A DNA stretch of 64,000 nucleotides from Rhizohabitans arisaemae (GCF_025996515.1 NZ_BLRH01000034.1:1178001-1242000); one strand, 5' to 3'. Positions 38,776 to 47,508 are shown, counted from the stretch's first letter. Made by a program: numbers and translations. Notes: generated by a model not told the origin, from the sequence alone.

Positions 38776-39576
38776 TCAGTGCAGGAGCTGCGCGGCCTCC
38801 TCGATGGTCCGCATGAGCAGCTCGCCCATGCGGCGCTCGTTTGCCCGATCCATCCGGCCGACGGGAACGGCCACGTTGAAGGCGATCTGAACGGGCAGCC
38901 GCCGGGCGGGAAAGGCGACCGCCACCGAGGCGACGCCGGACTCGCTCTCCTCGTCGCTGGTGGCGTATCCGCGGCGCCGGACCCCCTCGATCTCGTGCTC
39001 CAGCTCGGTGCGGCTGCGGATCGAGTTCGGGGTGAGCCCTTCGAGCCGCTCTTCGGGATGGAGCCGGCGGAGTTCCTCGGGCGGGAGCTGGGCGAGCATG
39101 GCCTTGCCGGTCGAGGTGCAGTGGGCCGGCTTGGACCGGCCCAGCCTGGAGGAGACCCGCACCGCCTGAGGACTCTCGATCGCGTCGATGAAGCGTACGG
39201 TGGTGCCTTCGAGCATGCCCAGGTGCACGGTCTCGGCGAGTTCCTCGTTGAGCCGCTGCAGGAAGGGCCGCATCGTGTCCCGCACGTCGAACCGCTGGAG
39301 AACGGCGAAGGCCACCCCGGTCAGCGCCGTGCCGGGCAGATACGCCTTGGACCGGAGGTCCTGCCGGATGAAGCCGCGGTAGTGCAGCATGGCCAGCAGC
39401 CGGTGCGCGGTCGAGGACGCCACACCGAGGTACTCCGCGACGTCCGTAAGCCGCAGTTCGCTGCGCTCCCCCAGCAGAAGCAGGATCCTCAGCGCGTTGT
39501 CGACCGACTCGATCGGATACTGAGGTGCCGGGCCCACGCCCGAGACCGCGCCGAGCTCGATCGGTTTCTTCTTCAT
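38776..39576 (-). CDS. IclR family transcriptional regulator
   Basis: A 266-residue regulator with a winged helix at about 22-85 (NALRILLLLGERSELRLTDVAEYLG in parts, then ASSTAHRLLAMLHYRGFI) and a GAF-like effector domain with AHCTSTGKAMLAQLP. It is convergent with the Rieske operon and 22 bases from it. IclR-type PadR/PhtR regulators serve phthalate operons in actinobacteria, so this is the probable controller of the plus-strand unit. A leaderless-type promoter precedes the ATG. Confidence 0.93.
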   Translation of the reverse strand: MKKKPIELGAVSGVGPAPQYPIESVDNALRILLLLGERSELRLTDVAEYLGVASSTAHRLLAMLHYRGFIRQDLRSKAYLPGTALTGVAFAVLQRFDVRDTMRPFLQRLNEELAETVHLGMLEGTTVRFIDAIESPQAVRVSSRLGRSKPAHCTSTGKAMLAQLPPEELRRLHPEERLEGLTPNSIRSRTELEHEIEGVRRRGYATSDEESESGVASVAVAFPARRLPVQIAFNVAVPVGRMDRANERRMGELLMRTIEEAAQLLH

Positions 39577-39579
39577 AGC

Positions 39580-39588
39580 AGAATTCTA
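39580..39588 (-). promoter_or_regulatory. IclR gene -10 box overlapping a palindrome
   Basis: TAGAAT on the minus strand (39583-39588) is followed by six bases and the ATG at 39576. The palindrome AGAATTCT (39580-39587) covers the same bases. This fits a leaderless promoter that the regulator could close by binding its own start region. Confidence 0.5.
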
Positions 39589-39703
39589 CGCCGCCACGCT
39601 TCTGTTATCCGCGATGTTCGGCGCACAGGGCAACGCCGAGACGGGTTCAGGGTGGCGATCGCCCGGCCCGGGCCGACGGGCCTGAAGCGTGCGCCGGCAC
39701 GGA

Positions 39704-39742
39704 ACGAGCCGGGCCCGGCATGTGCTGCCCGGCCCGGCTCGT
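39704..39742 (-). terminator. Hairpin downstream of the FHA gene
   Basis: Eleven-base arms ACGAGCCGGGC and GCCCGGCTCGT with partial inner pairing, 18 bases after the FHA gene's stop on the minus strand. It marks the right edge of the catabolic island. Confidence 0.7.
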
Positions 39743-39760
39743 CACCTGACACCGTTGGAC

Positions 39761-41110
39761 CTACTGGTTGCGGTGGGATTCGTACCGGATGACCCGTGAG
39801 CCGCCGACCAAGATCTTTGTCCCAGGAACGATGGTCACCGGCTGGTTCGCCGGAATGTCACGGAAATCCGGGTCGGAGGGTCCTTGGACTCGAGTGCCGT
39901 TGACCGAATTGAGGTCGACGAGCTTGACGTCCCAGTTCTCCAACGTGACACGCAGATGCCGTCGCGAGACGGACCCGTCCATGTCCGCCAGGCGAATGGG
40001 ACGGGCTTCCCCGCTGGCCACCTCCTGAGCCCGTTCCGGATCCCGTCCCACGAGGTAGTCGGTGTCCAGGCGCAGCGTCATCCCGTCGTCCAGCAGCAGG
40101 ACGCCGAGCGGGGGCCTCGGGCCCCGGCGCGGCACGAGCGTCCGCTGGACCAGCGCGATCCCGCAGGCGACGCAGTACGGCACGCGCGGATCGTTGAAGT
40201 GGTCGTTCTTGCAGTCCACACCGTAGACGGTCGGCCTGCTGTCCGGCTCGACCACCGGTGGGGCGACGACCTCGTCCGCGGCCTCGGGGATCAGGAGAAC
40301 CGCCTCGAACGGCTTCTGCTCAGGATCGGGCGTCGGCGGCTGCGGAGGCGTCGGCGGCTCGACCGGACGGGGCTGTTCGGCCACCGGCGGAGCGGCCGCC
40401 TGCGGGGGCGGGGTCGCCTGCTGATGCGGGGGCACCAGGGGGAACGGGGTCACCGGAACCGCCGGCTGCGCGACGACCGGCGACGGCTCGGCCACCCGGC
40501 GCTGGGTCACCGGGTGCCTGTGCCCGTACTCCGGCCCCTGCTGCGCGACCGGGGGCGACCGGAGCACCGGCGCCTGCTCCGCCGGGGAGGGGTGACGGTC
40601 GGCGTGCCCCATGGCCCCGGACGGACTCCAGGTGATGCCGCCGCCGCCCACGACACCCGAGTCCAGGTACCAATGGGGGTGGGGCTCGCCCGCCCCGGGC
40701 AGCGACAGCTCGATGTGGGTCACCGGGCCGGGAACGAGCCTGTCCACCCAGGTGAGCGCCTCCCGGCCGTCCAGGTGCACCTCGCCGGCCTGCCCGACCA
40801 GGCGTGCCGTGGCCGCGCCGCTCACCAGGACCGCGAACCCGCCGGCCACCGGGCCGGCGATGGCACAGGCGAGAACCTCGTGCGCCATGGAGGCGGCGAG
40901 TACCTGGGCGACGCGGCGAGCGAGCGTCCTCCCGTCCCCGCCGACGGCGGCGACCTCGCGTATCGCCGCCAAGAGCCCGTCGACGGTCCCGCCGGACAGC
41001 CCCTCGGAGCCTCCGTCGGCGGAACCGCAGACCAGCAGAAGCCCACCTGAGTGGACCACCAGCCCACCACCGGACATCGGCCGTACGACGGGCCCCTCCA
41101 TATCGGTCAA
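39761..41110 (-). CDS. FHA-domain protein with zinc-ribbon-like motif
   Basis: A 449-residue cytoplasmic protein in four parts. Residues 1-150 form an unassigned domain (LLLVCGSADGG, EVLACAIAGPVAGGFAVLVSG, WVDRLVPGPVTHIELSLPG). Residues 155-275 are Pro/Ala/Gln-rich linker. A short Cys motif (DCKNDHFNDPRVPYCVACG) suggests a zinc ribbon. The C-terminal FHA domain (about 345-445) has YLVGRDPE, the phosphothreonine-contact SVSRRHLRV and LVDLNSVNGTRV. It should bind phospho-Thr partners. The TTG at 41110 overlaps the upstream stop (TTGA) and has GGGAG six bases upstream; ATG 41101 is an alternative. Confidence 0.88.
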   Translation of the reverse strand: MTDMEGPVVRPMSGGGLVVHSGGLLLVCGSADGGSEGLSGGTVDGLLAAIREVAAVGGDGRTLARRVAQVLAASMAHEVLACAIAGPVAGGFAVLVSGAATARLVGQAGEVHLDGREALTWVDRLVPGPVTHIELSLPGAGEPHPHWYLDSGVVGGGGITWSPSGAMGHADRHPSPAEQAPVLRSPPVAQQGPEYGHRHPVTQRRVAEPSPVVAQPAVPVTPFPLVPPHQQATPPPQAAAPPVAEQPRPVEPPTPPQPPTPDPEQKPFEAVLLIPEAADEVVAPPVVEPDSRPTVYGVDCKNDHFNDPRVPYCVACGIALVQRTLVPRRGPRPPLGVLLLDDGMTLRLDTDYLVGRDPERAQEVASGEARPIRLADMDGSVSRRHLRVTLENWDVKLVDLNSVNGTRVQGPSDPDFRDIPANQPVTIVPGTKILVGGSRVIRYESHRNQ

Positions 41111-41550
41111 AGCAGTCTCCCTCCCCGGAACCGCCAGCGGATGAACGGAACGCGCATCGGGCCGTTGGCGAAGAGCCAGATCCCGATCCAGACGACGAGG
41201 AAGTGGATCCAGAACGGGATCGCACCCACCTCCACCTCGATGAACGGAACCACCTCGGCGCTCAGCAGGATCCAGACGAGCACCCCCTCGTTGAGGAGGG
41301 TGATGAGGCCGAAGAGGGAAGGCCAGTCCTTCTCCCAGCGGAACTGCATCAGAAAGTGGTAAATGAACTCCCAGACGACGCCAAGCACCGTCACGGTAGC
41401 CAAGATGACAAACCCGACCATATACCGCTCGCCGAGTGAGAGCCCGGAGCCCGCCAGAACGAGCGGCATGATCGCCAAGGTGATGAGGACGCCCACCGTG
41501 GCGAGCAGGAAGATGCGCGTCTGAATGCGCCCGAACAGCGTGGGAACCAC
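41107..41550 (-). CDS. Four-helix membrane protein, unknown function
   Basis: A 147-residue protein with four predicted transmembrane helices (about 12-32, 45-68, 80-98, 108-128) and a short basic C-terminus. I recognise no family or catalytic motif. The stop overlaps the FHA gene start and the gene follows the flavoprotein gene by 13 bases, so the three are one operon. A membrane anchor or quinone-linked partner for the flavoprotein is one possibility. Confidence 0.82.
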   Translation of the reverse strand: MVPTLFGRIQTRIFLLATVGVLITLAIMPLVLAGSGLSLGERYMVGFVILATVTVLGVVWEFIYHFLMQFRWEKDWPSLFGLITLLNEGVLVWILLSAEVVPFIEVEVGAIPFWIHFLVVWIGIWLFANGPMRVPFIRWRFRGGRLL

Positions 41551-41563
41551 TGTGTGTCTCTCC

Positions 41564-43090
41564 TCAGACCTGGCTGTTGAAGGCCCACTTGAACCATTGG
41601 GCGGTTGAGCGGACGGGACCCAGCTTCTTGCAGAACCCGCGCCGCGCCAGGTCGTCGGCGATCTCCTGCGCCGCCACCTGAAGCCCGAGGAAGGTGTCGA
41701 CCCCGGGGAAGTACCCGCCGAGGGTGGCGGTGCCGGACGCGTAGAGGGCGCCGTCCCCGCTCGCCGTGCCCTTCACCTCGAAGTGCCGCTCCACCTCCAG
41801 CCGGTTGAGGGGGTTGCGGTAGGCGCCGGAGTTCTGCAGCAGGTCGGCCAGGACCCGGTGCTCGGCGATGTCCGCCTCCAGACCCGTGCAGTCGATGATG
41901 TAGTCCGACACCGGCTGCCGGAGCGTGCCGTCCTTGCTCCGGACGTAGCTGACCAGCCGGCCGTCCTGTCCCCGCTCGACGCGGTCGACCGTCCCCTGGA
42001 AGGGGTGGTAGAAGCTGCCGTTGCGGCCTTCGCGCATCTGGGCCTGCCAGTGACGCCGCTTGGGGGTGTTGGTCCCGCCCATGTCCTTGTACTTCTGGGC
42101 GCGCGCGGCGCCGTCGAGCCTGCGCATCTCGGCCTTCAGCTGACCGCCCCAGACGGACTTGGGGTAGTTGAAGCCCTGGTAGGCCCAGCCGTCCCCGCCC
42201 TTGCGCCGCATCCAGATGTGCGGGCCGTGCGATCCGGTGACGAAGGTCCGGAAGATGTGGACGATCTGCGTCTGCAGGTTGAACTTCCGCCGGTCGTCGA
42301 AGAGGCGCTGGAGCACCCGGGAGGCGACGATGCCGCCGCCGCGGACGACGACGGTGCCGGGGCGGGTCTTGAGGAACTCGTACACGTGCTCGTGCGGCTC
42401 GTAGGCGTTGACCACGTGCTGGTAGTCGCCCATCTTCTCCCGGAACTCCTGCAGGTCGGGCAGGAACCGCAGCCCGGGGTAGCCGACCGCGATGTGCACG
42501 AAGCGGGAGCGGAACGCCACGCGCTTGGTGGTGGCCGCGCCCTCCGGCGGGGTGAGGATCGTGAAGTACCCGCCGCCCACCCGGCGGCGGACCATCCGGA
42601 CCTGGCCCTTGACCAGCATGTCCCAGTAGCGGATGCGCTTGGCCTCACGGTCCAGGTTCTGGAAGACCGTGCCGGCGCGCGGTGTCCAGTAGTCGTTGAG
42701 CAGGGGCTCGGTGAGCACGTTCCACAAGTGCCCGAGATTCTTGTCCTTCCACGCCTCCTCAAGGGCGTAGGACGGCCAGCCCCAGAGGTTGTCCGGCCGG
42801 GAGGAGGAGTCGGAGCGGATTCGCTCGGGGATCGGAATCTGCGACACCCGGGTGAGGAACTGATAGGTCTGCCAGGGGTGGTCGATGTTGGACAGGATAC
42901 GTATGTGCGATGTCGGGACACCGTAAATACGCAGATAGTCCACCGTGACGAAGGAACCGATCCCGCCACCTACGGTTACGAATGGCACGTCGTACACCGG
43001 AATGCCGGCACCGGCGACCATGTCATCGGTCCACTGAGCCGTGCTGAGCAGATGCGGCGTCAGATCGCCGCTAACAGGGGGGCTTCCCAA
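41564..43090 (-). CDS. Two-Rossmann FAD/NAD(P)-binding oxidoreductase, unknown substrate
   Basis: A 508-residue soluble flavoprotein. The first dinucleotide motif is VTVGGGIGSFVTVDYLRI (about 38-55). The second is VVVRGGGIVASRVLQRL (about 247-263). A late IDCTGLEADIAEH and GTATLGGYFPGVDTF resemble the FAD-closing motif of flavin monooxygenases such as ornithine hydroxylases. It is not close to a class I can name. The first start is TTG 43090; ATG 43021 would remove 23 residues and still keep the first motif. It leads a three-gene operon with the membrane and FHA proteins. Confidence 0.82.
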   Translation of the reverse strand: MGSPPVSGDLTPHLLSTAQWTDDMVAGAGIPVYDVPFVTVGGGIGSFVTVDYLRIYGVPTSHIRILSNIDHPWQTYQFLTRVSQIPIPERIRSDSSSRPDNLWGWPSYALEEAWKDKNLGHLWNVLTEPLLNDYWTPRAGTVFQNLDREAKRIRYWDMLVKGQVRMVRRRVGGGYFTILTPPEGAATTKRVAFRSRFVHIAVGYPGLRFLPDLQEFREKMGDYQHVVNAYEPHEHVYEFLKTRPGTVVVRGGGIVASRVLQRLFDDRRKFNLQTQIVHIFRTFVTGSHGPHIWMRRKGGDGWAYQGFNYPKSVWGGQLKAEMRRLDGAARAQKYKDMGGTNTPKRRHWQAQMREGRNGSFYHPFQGTVDRVERGQDGRLVSYVRSKDGTLRQPVSDYIIDCTGLEADIAEHRVLADLLQNSGAYRNPLNRLEVERHFEVKGTASGDGALYASGTATLGGYFPGVDTFLGLQVAAQEIADDLARRGFCKKLGPVRSTAQWFKWAFNSQV

Positions 43091-43270
43091 TGTGAACGTT
43101 CCCTACGTGCGTGGCCAACCGGGTTGGATGGACAAACTTTATCCAGGCTTTGCCCGCGACACGAGACTTGGCGGGACGTGTAGCCGATCTGTAGCACTTT
43201 CACAAGAAGTCGTCGGAACATTCGCCCGATAAAGTGGGAACCCGACGGTTCCCCTGGGAATCCTGCTAAA

Positions 43271-44413
43271 TCAGACACCCTTGAAGGCGTGGTTGACGTC
43301 GGAGGTGCTGAGCACCCCGAAAATCTCCCCACCCCTTTCCACCAGGAGATACTCCCCCGCCGGTGTGTGCTGCATCGCCTCCAGCAGATTCTCCCCGCCC
43401 AGATCCGCGGAGAGCACCAGCTCCGGTTCGAGGGTCCTGGCCAGCGAGCCGACCGTCACCCAGGGACGGCGCTGCTCGGGGGTGAGGTTGACCGCGGTCT
43501 CGTTCACGATCGCGATCGGGCGGCCTTCGTGGTCCACCACGACGAACGCCCCCGCGCCGGACTCGACGGCCCGCCGGATCGCCTCCGAGAGCGGCACGTC
43601 GGCGGTGACCGGGATCGCCCGGCGGGCCAGCGTCCTGGCCTGGATGTGCGGGATGCGCGCCCGTACCCGCGCGGTGCGCAGGGACTGCGTCGCGCCGAGC
43701 CAGATGAACGAGGCGAGGATCACCGCCCAGACCATGAAGACCCAGCCCAGGCTCTGCCCGGTCATGAGGGACATCAGGACGGGCAGCGCCACCAGGAGCA
43801 CCGCCAGGCCCCGGCCCACCCACGCCGCGGCGATCGTGCCCGAGCCGGGGTCGCGGGTGAGCTTCCAGATGCCCGCCCGCAGCATCCGGCCCCCGTCCAG
43901 CGGCAGGCCGGGGAGCATGTTGAACACCCCGACGACGAGATTGGCCGCCCAGAGCTGGAAGGTCAGCACACCCACGACCGTGTTGTCCGGGATGAACCAG
44001 ATGTCGGCGACGAACCCGATCAACGCGAGGCCCAGCGAGAGCGCCGGACCGGCGAACGCCACGAGAAACTCCCGGCCCGGGGTCTCCGGCTCCCGTTCGA
44101 TCTCCGACACTCCCCCCAGCATGTAGAGGGTGACCCGGCGCACCGGCAGCCCGTACATCCGCGCCACCACGCAGTGCGCGAGCTCGTGCAGGAGCACCGA
44201 GACGTAGAGCAGCACCGCGAAGACGAAGGCGACGACGTAGGTGCCCGGCGGGGTCATGTCGAGCTGCCCCCGCACCAGGGGCTCGAAGCCGAAGGTGATG
44301 AAGGCCGCGACGAGGAACCAGGTCGGGGAGACGTACACGGGTATCCCGAAGGGGCTCCCCATCCGCAGCCCGGGGGAATCGGAGGGACCCTTTCGCTGGG
44401 TACCGGTGCTCAC
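43271..44413 (-). CDS. M50 site-2-type membrane metalloprotease with CBS pair
   Basis: A 380-residue intramembrane protease of the SpoIVFB/Rip3-like group. About six membrane helices contain HELAH (76-80) and NMLPGLPLDGGRM (Asp173), which bind the catalytic zinc. The C-terminal 125 residues hold two CBS repeats that may sense adenylates. Substrates are probably membrane-bound anti-sigma factors, by family analogy. GTG 44413 follows GGAGAGGAC. In several actinobacteria this gene and the RecB gene lie near trmI; here the catabolic island separates them. Confidence 0.92.
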   Translation of the reverse strand: MSTGTQRKGPSDSPGLRMGSPFGIPVYVSPTWFLVAAFITFGFEPLVRGQLDMTPPGTYVVAFVFAVLLYVSVLLHELAHCVVARMYGLPVRRVTLYMLGGVSEIEREPETPGREFLVAFAGPALSLGLALIGFVADIWFIPDNTVVGVLTFQLWAANLVVGVFNMLPGLPLDGGRMLRAGIWKLTRDPGSGTIAAAWVGRGLAVLLVALPVLMSLMTGQSLGWVFMVWAVILASFIWLGATQSLRTARVRARIPHIQARTLARRAIPVTADVPLSEAIRRAVESGAGAFVVVDHEGRPIAIVNETAVNLTPEQRRPWVTVGSLARTLEPELVLSADLGGENLLEAMQHTPAGEYLLVERGGEIFGVLSTSDVNHAFKGV

Positions 44414-44606
44414 GGTCGTCCTCTCCTTCGCGCTCGGCCGGGGCGAGGGCCGCACCGCATTCCGCGTCCACCGCGCTCACCCGACGCCTCACCGGTCTCC
44501 CGCCCACTCCACGAGTGATCCCGGTATGCCTCGATGCTACGCGTACCGCGGGCGAGAGCGCTCACGCCCGTCCGCGCCCCGGCGGAAAACTGTCGGTCTC
44601 CTGCCT

Positions 44607-44612
44607 TACGCT
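44607..44612 (+). promoter_or_regulatory. -10 element of the RecB-type nuclease gene (leaderless type)
   Basis: TACGCT followed by seven bases (GCCAGGC) and the ATG at 44620, with no room for a standard ribosome-binding site. Confidence 0.55.
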
Positions 44613-44619
44613 GCCAGGC

Positions 44620-45492
44620 ATGACGCCAAGCGAGCAGCCTCAGGTGATCGGCACCCTCTCCCCTTCTCGCGCGGGTGACTTCATGACGTGCCCGCTGCTC
44701 TACCGGTTCCGGGTGATCGACCAGATCCCGGAGAAGCCCTCCCGCGCGGCGGTCCGGGGCACCGTGGTGCACTCGGTGCTGGAGCGGCTGTTCGACCTGC
44801 CCGCCCCGGGCAGGACGGTGGGGGCCGCGCTCGACCTGCTCGAACCCGAGTGGGACCGCCTGCTCGCCGAGGAGCCCGCCTACACGGACCTGTTCGAGAC
44901 CGAGGAAGAGCTCCGCGGGTGGCTCACCGAGGCGCGGGGCATGCTGGAGCGCTACTTCACGATGGAGGACCCCCGGCGGCTGGAGCCCTCGCAGCGCGAG
45001 CTCTACGTCGAGGCGGTGCTCGACTCCGGCCTGCTGCTCCGCGGGTACGTCGACCGGCTGGACGTGGCCCCGAGCGGGGACGTCCGGGTGGTGGACTACA
45101 AGACGGGCTCCGCGCCGAGCCGGGAGTTCGAGGCGAAGGCGCTGTTCCAGATGCGGTTCTACGCCTTGGTGCTGTGGCGCCTGCACGGGCGGGTGCCGCG
45201 GCTGCTCCAGCTCATGTACCTGGGCAACGGCGAGATCGTCCGCTACTCCCCCGACGAGGCCGACCTGCGGGCGACCGAGCGCAAGGTGGAGGCCCTCTGG
45301 GAGGCGATCCGCCGGGCGCTGGACACCGGCGAGTGGCGCGCACGCCGTTCCCGGCTGTGCGACTGGTGCGACCACCAGGAGATCTGCCCGGAATGGGGTG
45401 GCACGCCGCCCCCCATTCCCGAGCGGCTGCCGAGCCTGACGCAGCCGAACCGGTCGAGCAGGCGGCCGGTCGTCGCCGACGCGGCCGGATGA
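44620..45492 (+). CDS. RecB family PD-(D/E)XK nuclease with iron-sulfur cluster motif
   Basis: A 290-residue single-domain exonuclease of the RecB/Cas4-like group. The early SPSRAGDFMTCPLLYRF holds Cys24. His51 lies in GTVVHSVLERLF, and the catalytic core ends in VRVVDYKTG. Three further Cys in LCDWCDHQEICPEW complete the four ligands of an AddB-type [4Fe-4S] staple. It is the counterpart of Rv2119. Role in DNA repair is inferred. It diverges from the M50 gene. Confidence 0.9.
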   Translation: MTPSEQPQVIGTLSPSRAGDFMTCPLLYRFRVIDQIPEKPSRAAVRGTVVHSVLERLFDLPAPGRTVGAALDLLEPEWDRLLAEEPAYTDLFETEEELRGWLTEARGMLERYFTMEDPRRLEPSQRELYVEAVLDSGLLLRGYVDRLDVAPSGDVRVVDYKTGSAPSREFEAKALFQMRFYALVLWRLHGRVPRLLQLMYLGNGEIVRYSPDEADLRATERKVEALWEAIRRALDTGEWRARRSRLCDWCDHQEICPEWGGTPPPIPERLPSLTQPNRSSRRPVVADAAG

Positions 45493-45515
45493 CCTCGCCG
45501 CCGGGCCCCGGCGTC

Positions 45516-45534
45516 TCCTCCTGAGGAAGGAGGA
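45516..45534 (+). terminator. Weak hairpin after the RecB-type gene
   Basis: Seven-base arms TCCTCCT and AGGAGGA with a five-base loop, 23 bases after the nuclease stop. Its AGGAGGA arm is also Shine-Dalgarno-like but is too far from the next gene to act as one. Confidence 0.4.
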
Positions 45535-45577
45535 CCATCTCCCCCGAGCGCAGGGACGGGGTGCGGGCGGCACGCCC

Positions 45578-45583
45578 TAGATT
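45578..45583 (+). promoter_or_regulatory. -10 element of the histidine kinase gene (leaderless type)
   Basis: TAGATT, six bases (TGAGCT), then GTG 45590. No clear -35 is visible. Confidence 0.6.
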
Positions 45584-45589
45584 TGAGCT

Positions 45590-46789
45590 GTGAGAAAGTC
45601 CCTGCGTGGTCCTCGCCTGTGGCTGCAGGAGCATCCGCTGCTCGCGGACACCCTGTTCGCCGCCGGGTTGACGATCACGACGGTCATCGGGCTCTTCCGC
45701 ATGACGGAACCCCCCTTCCCAGGCCGCGCCGTCGATGTGTTCAACGTCGCGCTGGTCGTGATCGCCGCCATGGCGGTCGCCGGGCGCCGCCGTCACCCGC
45801 TGGGACTCCTCTGCCTCGTCGCCCTGGCCGACGCCGTGCTCACCGCGCTCGACTACAACCCCTCGCTGACGATCCTGGCCGTGGGCATCCTGCTGTACAC
45901 GCTCGCCGTCCACCGGGGGCTGGGGAAGAACCTCGTGGGAGGCGTGGTCCTCATCACCGCCGAATCCGTCGGAATCATGCTCGGCGAGGGCACCTCGACC
46001 TGGGGCAGCCGGCTCTGGACGGTGCTGCTGGCCTTCGCCGTCTGGGAGACGGGGCGGTCGGTACGGCTGCGCCGCGCGTACGTGAACGAGCTCCGGGGGC
46101 GCGCGGAGCGGCTGGAGCAGGCGCGGGAGGCCGACACCCGGGCCGCCCGCGCGGAGGAACGCTCGCGCATCGCCCGCGAACTGCACGACGTCGTCGCGCA
46201 CCACGTCAGCGTCATGACCGTTCAGGCGTCCGCGGCGGGGCGGATCCTCACCGTCAACCCGGACGGCGCCCGGGAGGCGCTCGCCGCGATCGAGGAGATG
46301 GGGCGGACCGCCATGGCCGAGATGAGGAACATCGTCGGGGTGCTGCGGACGGACGAGGAGGGCGACGCCGCGGAGCGCACCCCGCAGCCCGGCATGTACG
46401 AGGTGCCGTTCCTGGTGGAGCAGATGCGGGAGGCGGGGCTCCGCACCCAGTTGTGGATCGAGGGCGATCAGCGGGCGCTGCCGCCCGGGGTGGATCTCGC
46501 GGCCTACCGCATGGTCCAGGAGTCCCTCACCAACACCCTGCGGCACGCGGGCCCGAAGGCGCGGGCCTGGGTCACCGTCCGCTACGAGCCGGACGAGCTC
46601 ACCGTCCACGTGGAGGACGACGGCCGGGGCATCGCCGCCAGCCGCCCGGAGCCCGGCAAGCGCACCGGTCACGGTCTCGTCGGTATCCGCGAGCGTGTAT
46701 CCCTTTATGGTGGCATGTTAAGAATCGGGTCGCGCCCCGGCGGCGGATTCGAAGTGCGGGCTCGTTTCCCGCTGGGAAGGACCGAATGA
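45590..46789 (+). CDS. NarL-type sensor histidine kinase
   Basis: A 399-residue membrane kinase. The first 155 residues hold four to five membrane helices with no extracellular sensor domain, so it probably senses within or at the membrane. The dimerisation/phospho-acceptor motif is ARELHDVVAHHVSVMTVQASAAG (His at about 204, HisKA_3). The ATPase motifs are QESLTNTLRHA, VEDDGRGI and GHGLVGIRERV. The stop overlaps the response-regulator start (ATGA). Confidence 0.93.
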   Translation: MRKSLRGPRLWLQEHPLLADTLFAAGLTITTVIGLFRMTEPPFPGRAVDVFNVALVVIAAMAVAGRRRHPLGLLCLVALADAVLTALDYNPSLTILAVGILLYTLAVHRGLGKNLVGGVVLITAESVGIMLGEGTSTWGSRLWTVLLAFAVWETGRSVRLRRAYVNELRGRAERLEQAREADTRAARAEERSRIARELHDVVAHHVSVMTVQASAAGRILTVNPDGAREALAAIEEMGRTAMAEMRNIVGVLRTDEEGDAAERTPQPGMYEVPFLVEQMREAGLRTQLWIEGDQRALPPGVDLAAYRMVQESLTNTLRHAGPKARAWVTVRYEPDELTVHVEDDGRGIAASRPEPGKRTGHGLVGIRERVSLYGGMLRIGSRPGGGFEVRARFPLGRTE

Positions 46790-47466
46790 CCATCAGGGTG
46801 CTCTTAGTCGACGATCAGCCGCTCCTGCGCACGGGCTTCCGGCTGATCCTGGAGACCGAGTCCGACCTCGCGGTCGTGGGCGAGGCGAGCAACGGGGCCC
46901 AGGCCCTGGACCAGTCCCGCGCGCTCCTCCCGGACGTCGTGCTGATGGACATCCGGATGCCGGGCATCGACGGCATCGAGGCGACCCGCCGGATCGTCCG
47001 GGACGCGGCCCCCCGCGCGCACGTGCCGAGGGTCCTGGTGCTCACCACCTTCGACCTCGACGAGTACATCGTCGAGGCGCTCCGGGTGGGGGCCAGCGGC
47101 TTCCTGCTGAAGGACGTGCCGCCCGACGACCTGGTCCAGGCGATCCGGGTGGTGGCGGCGGGCGACGCCATCGTCGCGCCGAGCGTGACCCGCAGGCTGC
47201 TGGACAGGTTCGCCACCAGGCTGCCGTCGGCGGGCCGGTCCACGACCCCCGCCCGGCTGGACCGGCTCACCGAGCGTGAGCTGGAGGTGCTGCGCCTGAT
47301 CGCGAAGGGGATGTCCAACGCGGAGATCGCCGGGCAGCTGGTGGTGAGTGAGACCACGGTCAAGACGCACGTGGGCAACGTCCTCACCAAGCTGGGGCTG
47401 CGCGACCGCGTCCAGGCGGTGGTGCTCGCCTACGAGTCCGGTCTGATCACTCCCGGCGCGACCTGA
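46786..47466 (+). CDS. NarL/FixJ-type response regulator
   Basis: A 226-residue regulator. The receiver has LLVDDQP, the phospho-acceptor Asp in VVLMDIRMPG, VLTTFD and FLLKD. The C-terminal LuxR HTH is LTERELEVLRLIAKGMSNAEIAGQL onward, read in parts. It pairs with the upstream kinase. The target is unknown; the adjacent oligopeptide transporter is convergent and need not be regulated by it. Confidence 0.95.
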   Translation: MTIRVLLVDDQPLLRTGFRLILETESDLAVVGEASNGAQALDQSRALLPDVVLMDIRMPGIDGIEATRRIVRDAAPRAHVPRVLVLTTFDLDEYIVEALRVGASGFLLKDVPPDDLVQAIRVVAAGDAIVAPSVTRRLLDRFATRLPSAGRSTTPARLDRLTERELEVLRLIAKGMSNAEIAGQLVVSETTVKTHVGNVLTKLGLRDRVQAVVLAYESGLITPGAT

Positions 47467-47468
47467 CC

Positions 47469-47504
47469 CGTCGGAGGGGACCGGCGTCCCGGCTCCCTCC
47501 GACG
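47469..47504. terminator. Bidirectional terminator between the response regulator and oppF
   Basis: Ten-base arms CGTCGGAGGG and CCCTCCGACG with further inner pairing (ACCGG/CCGGC region). It lies between two convergent stops. Confidence 0.75.
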
Positions 47505-47508
47505 CGGC

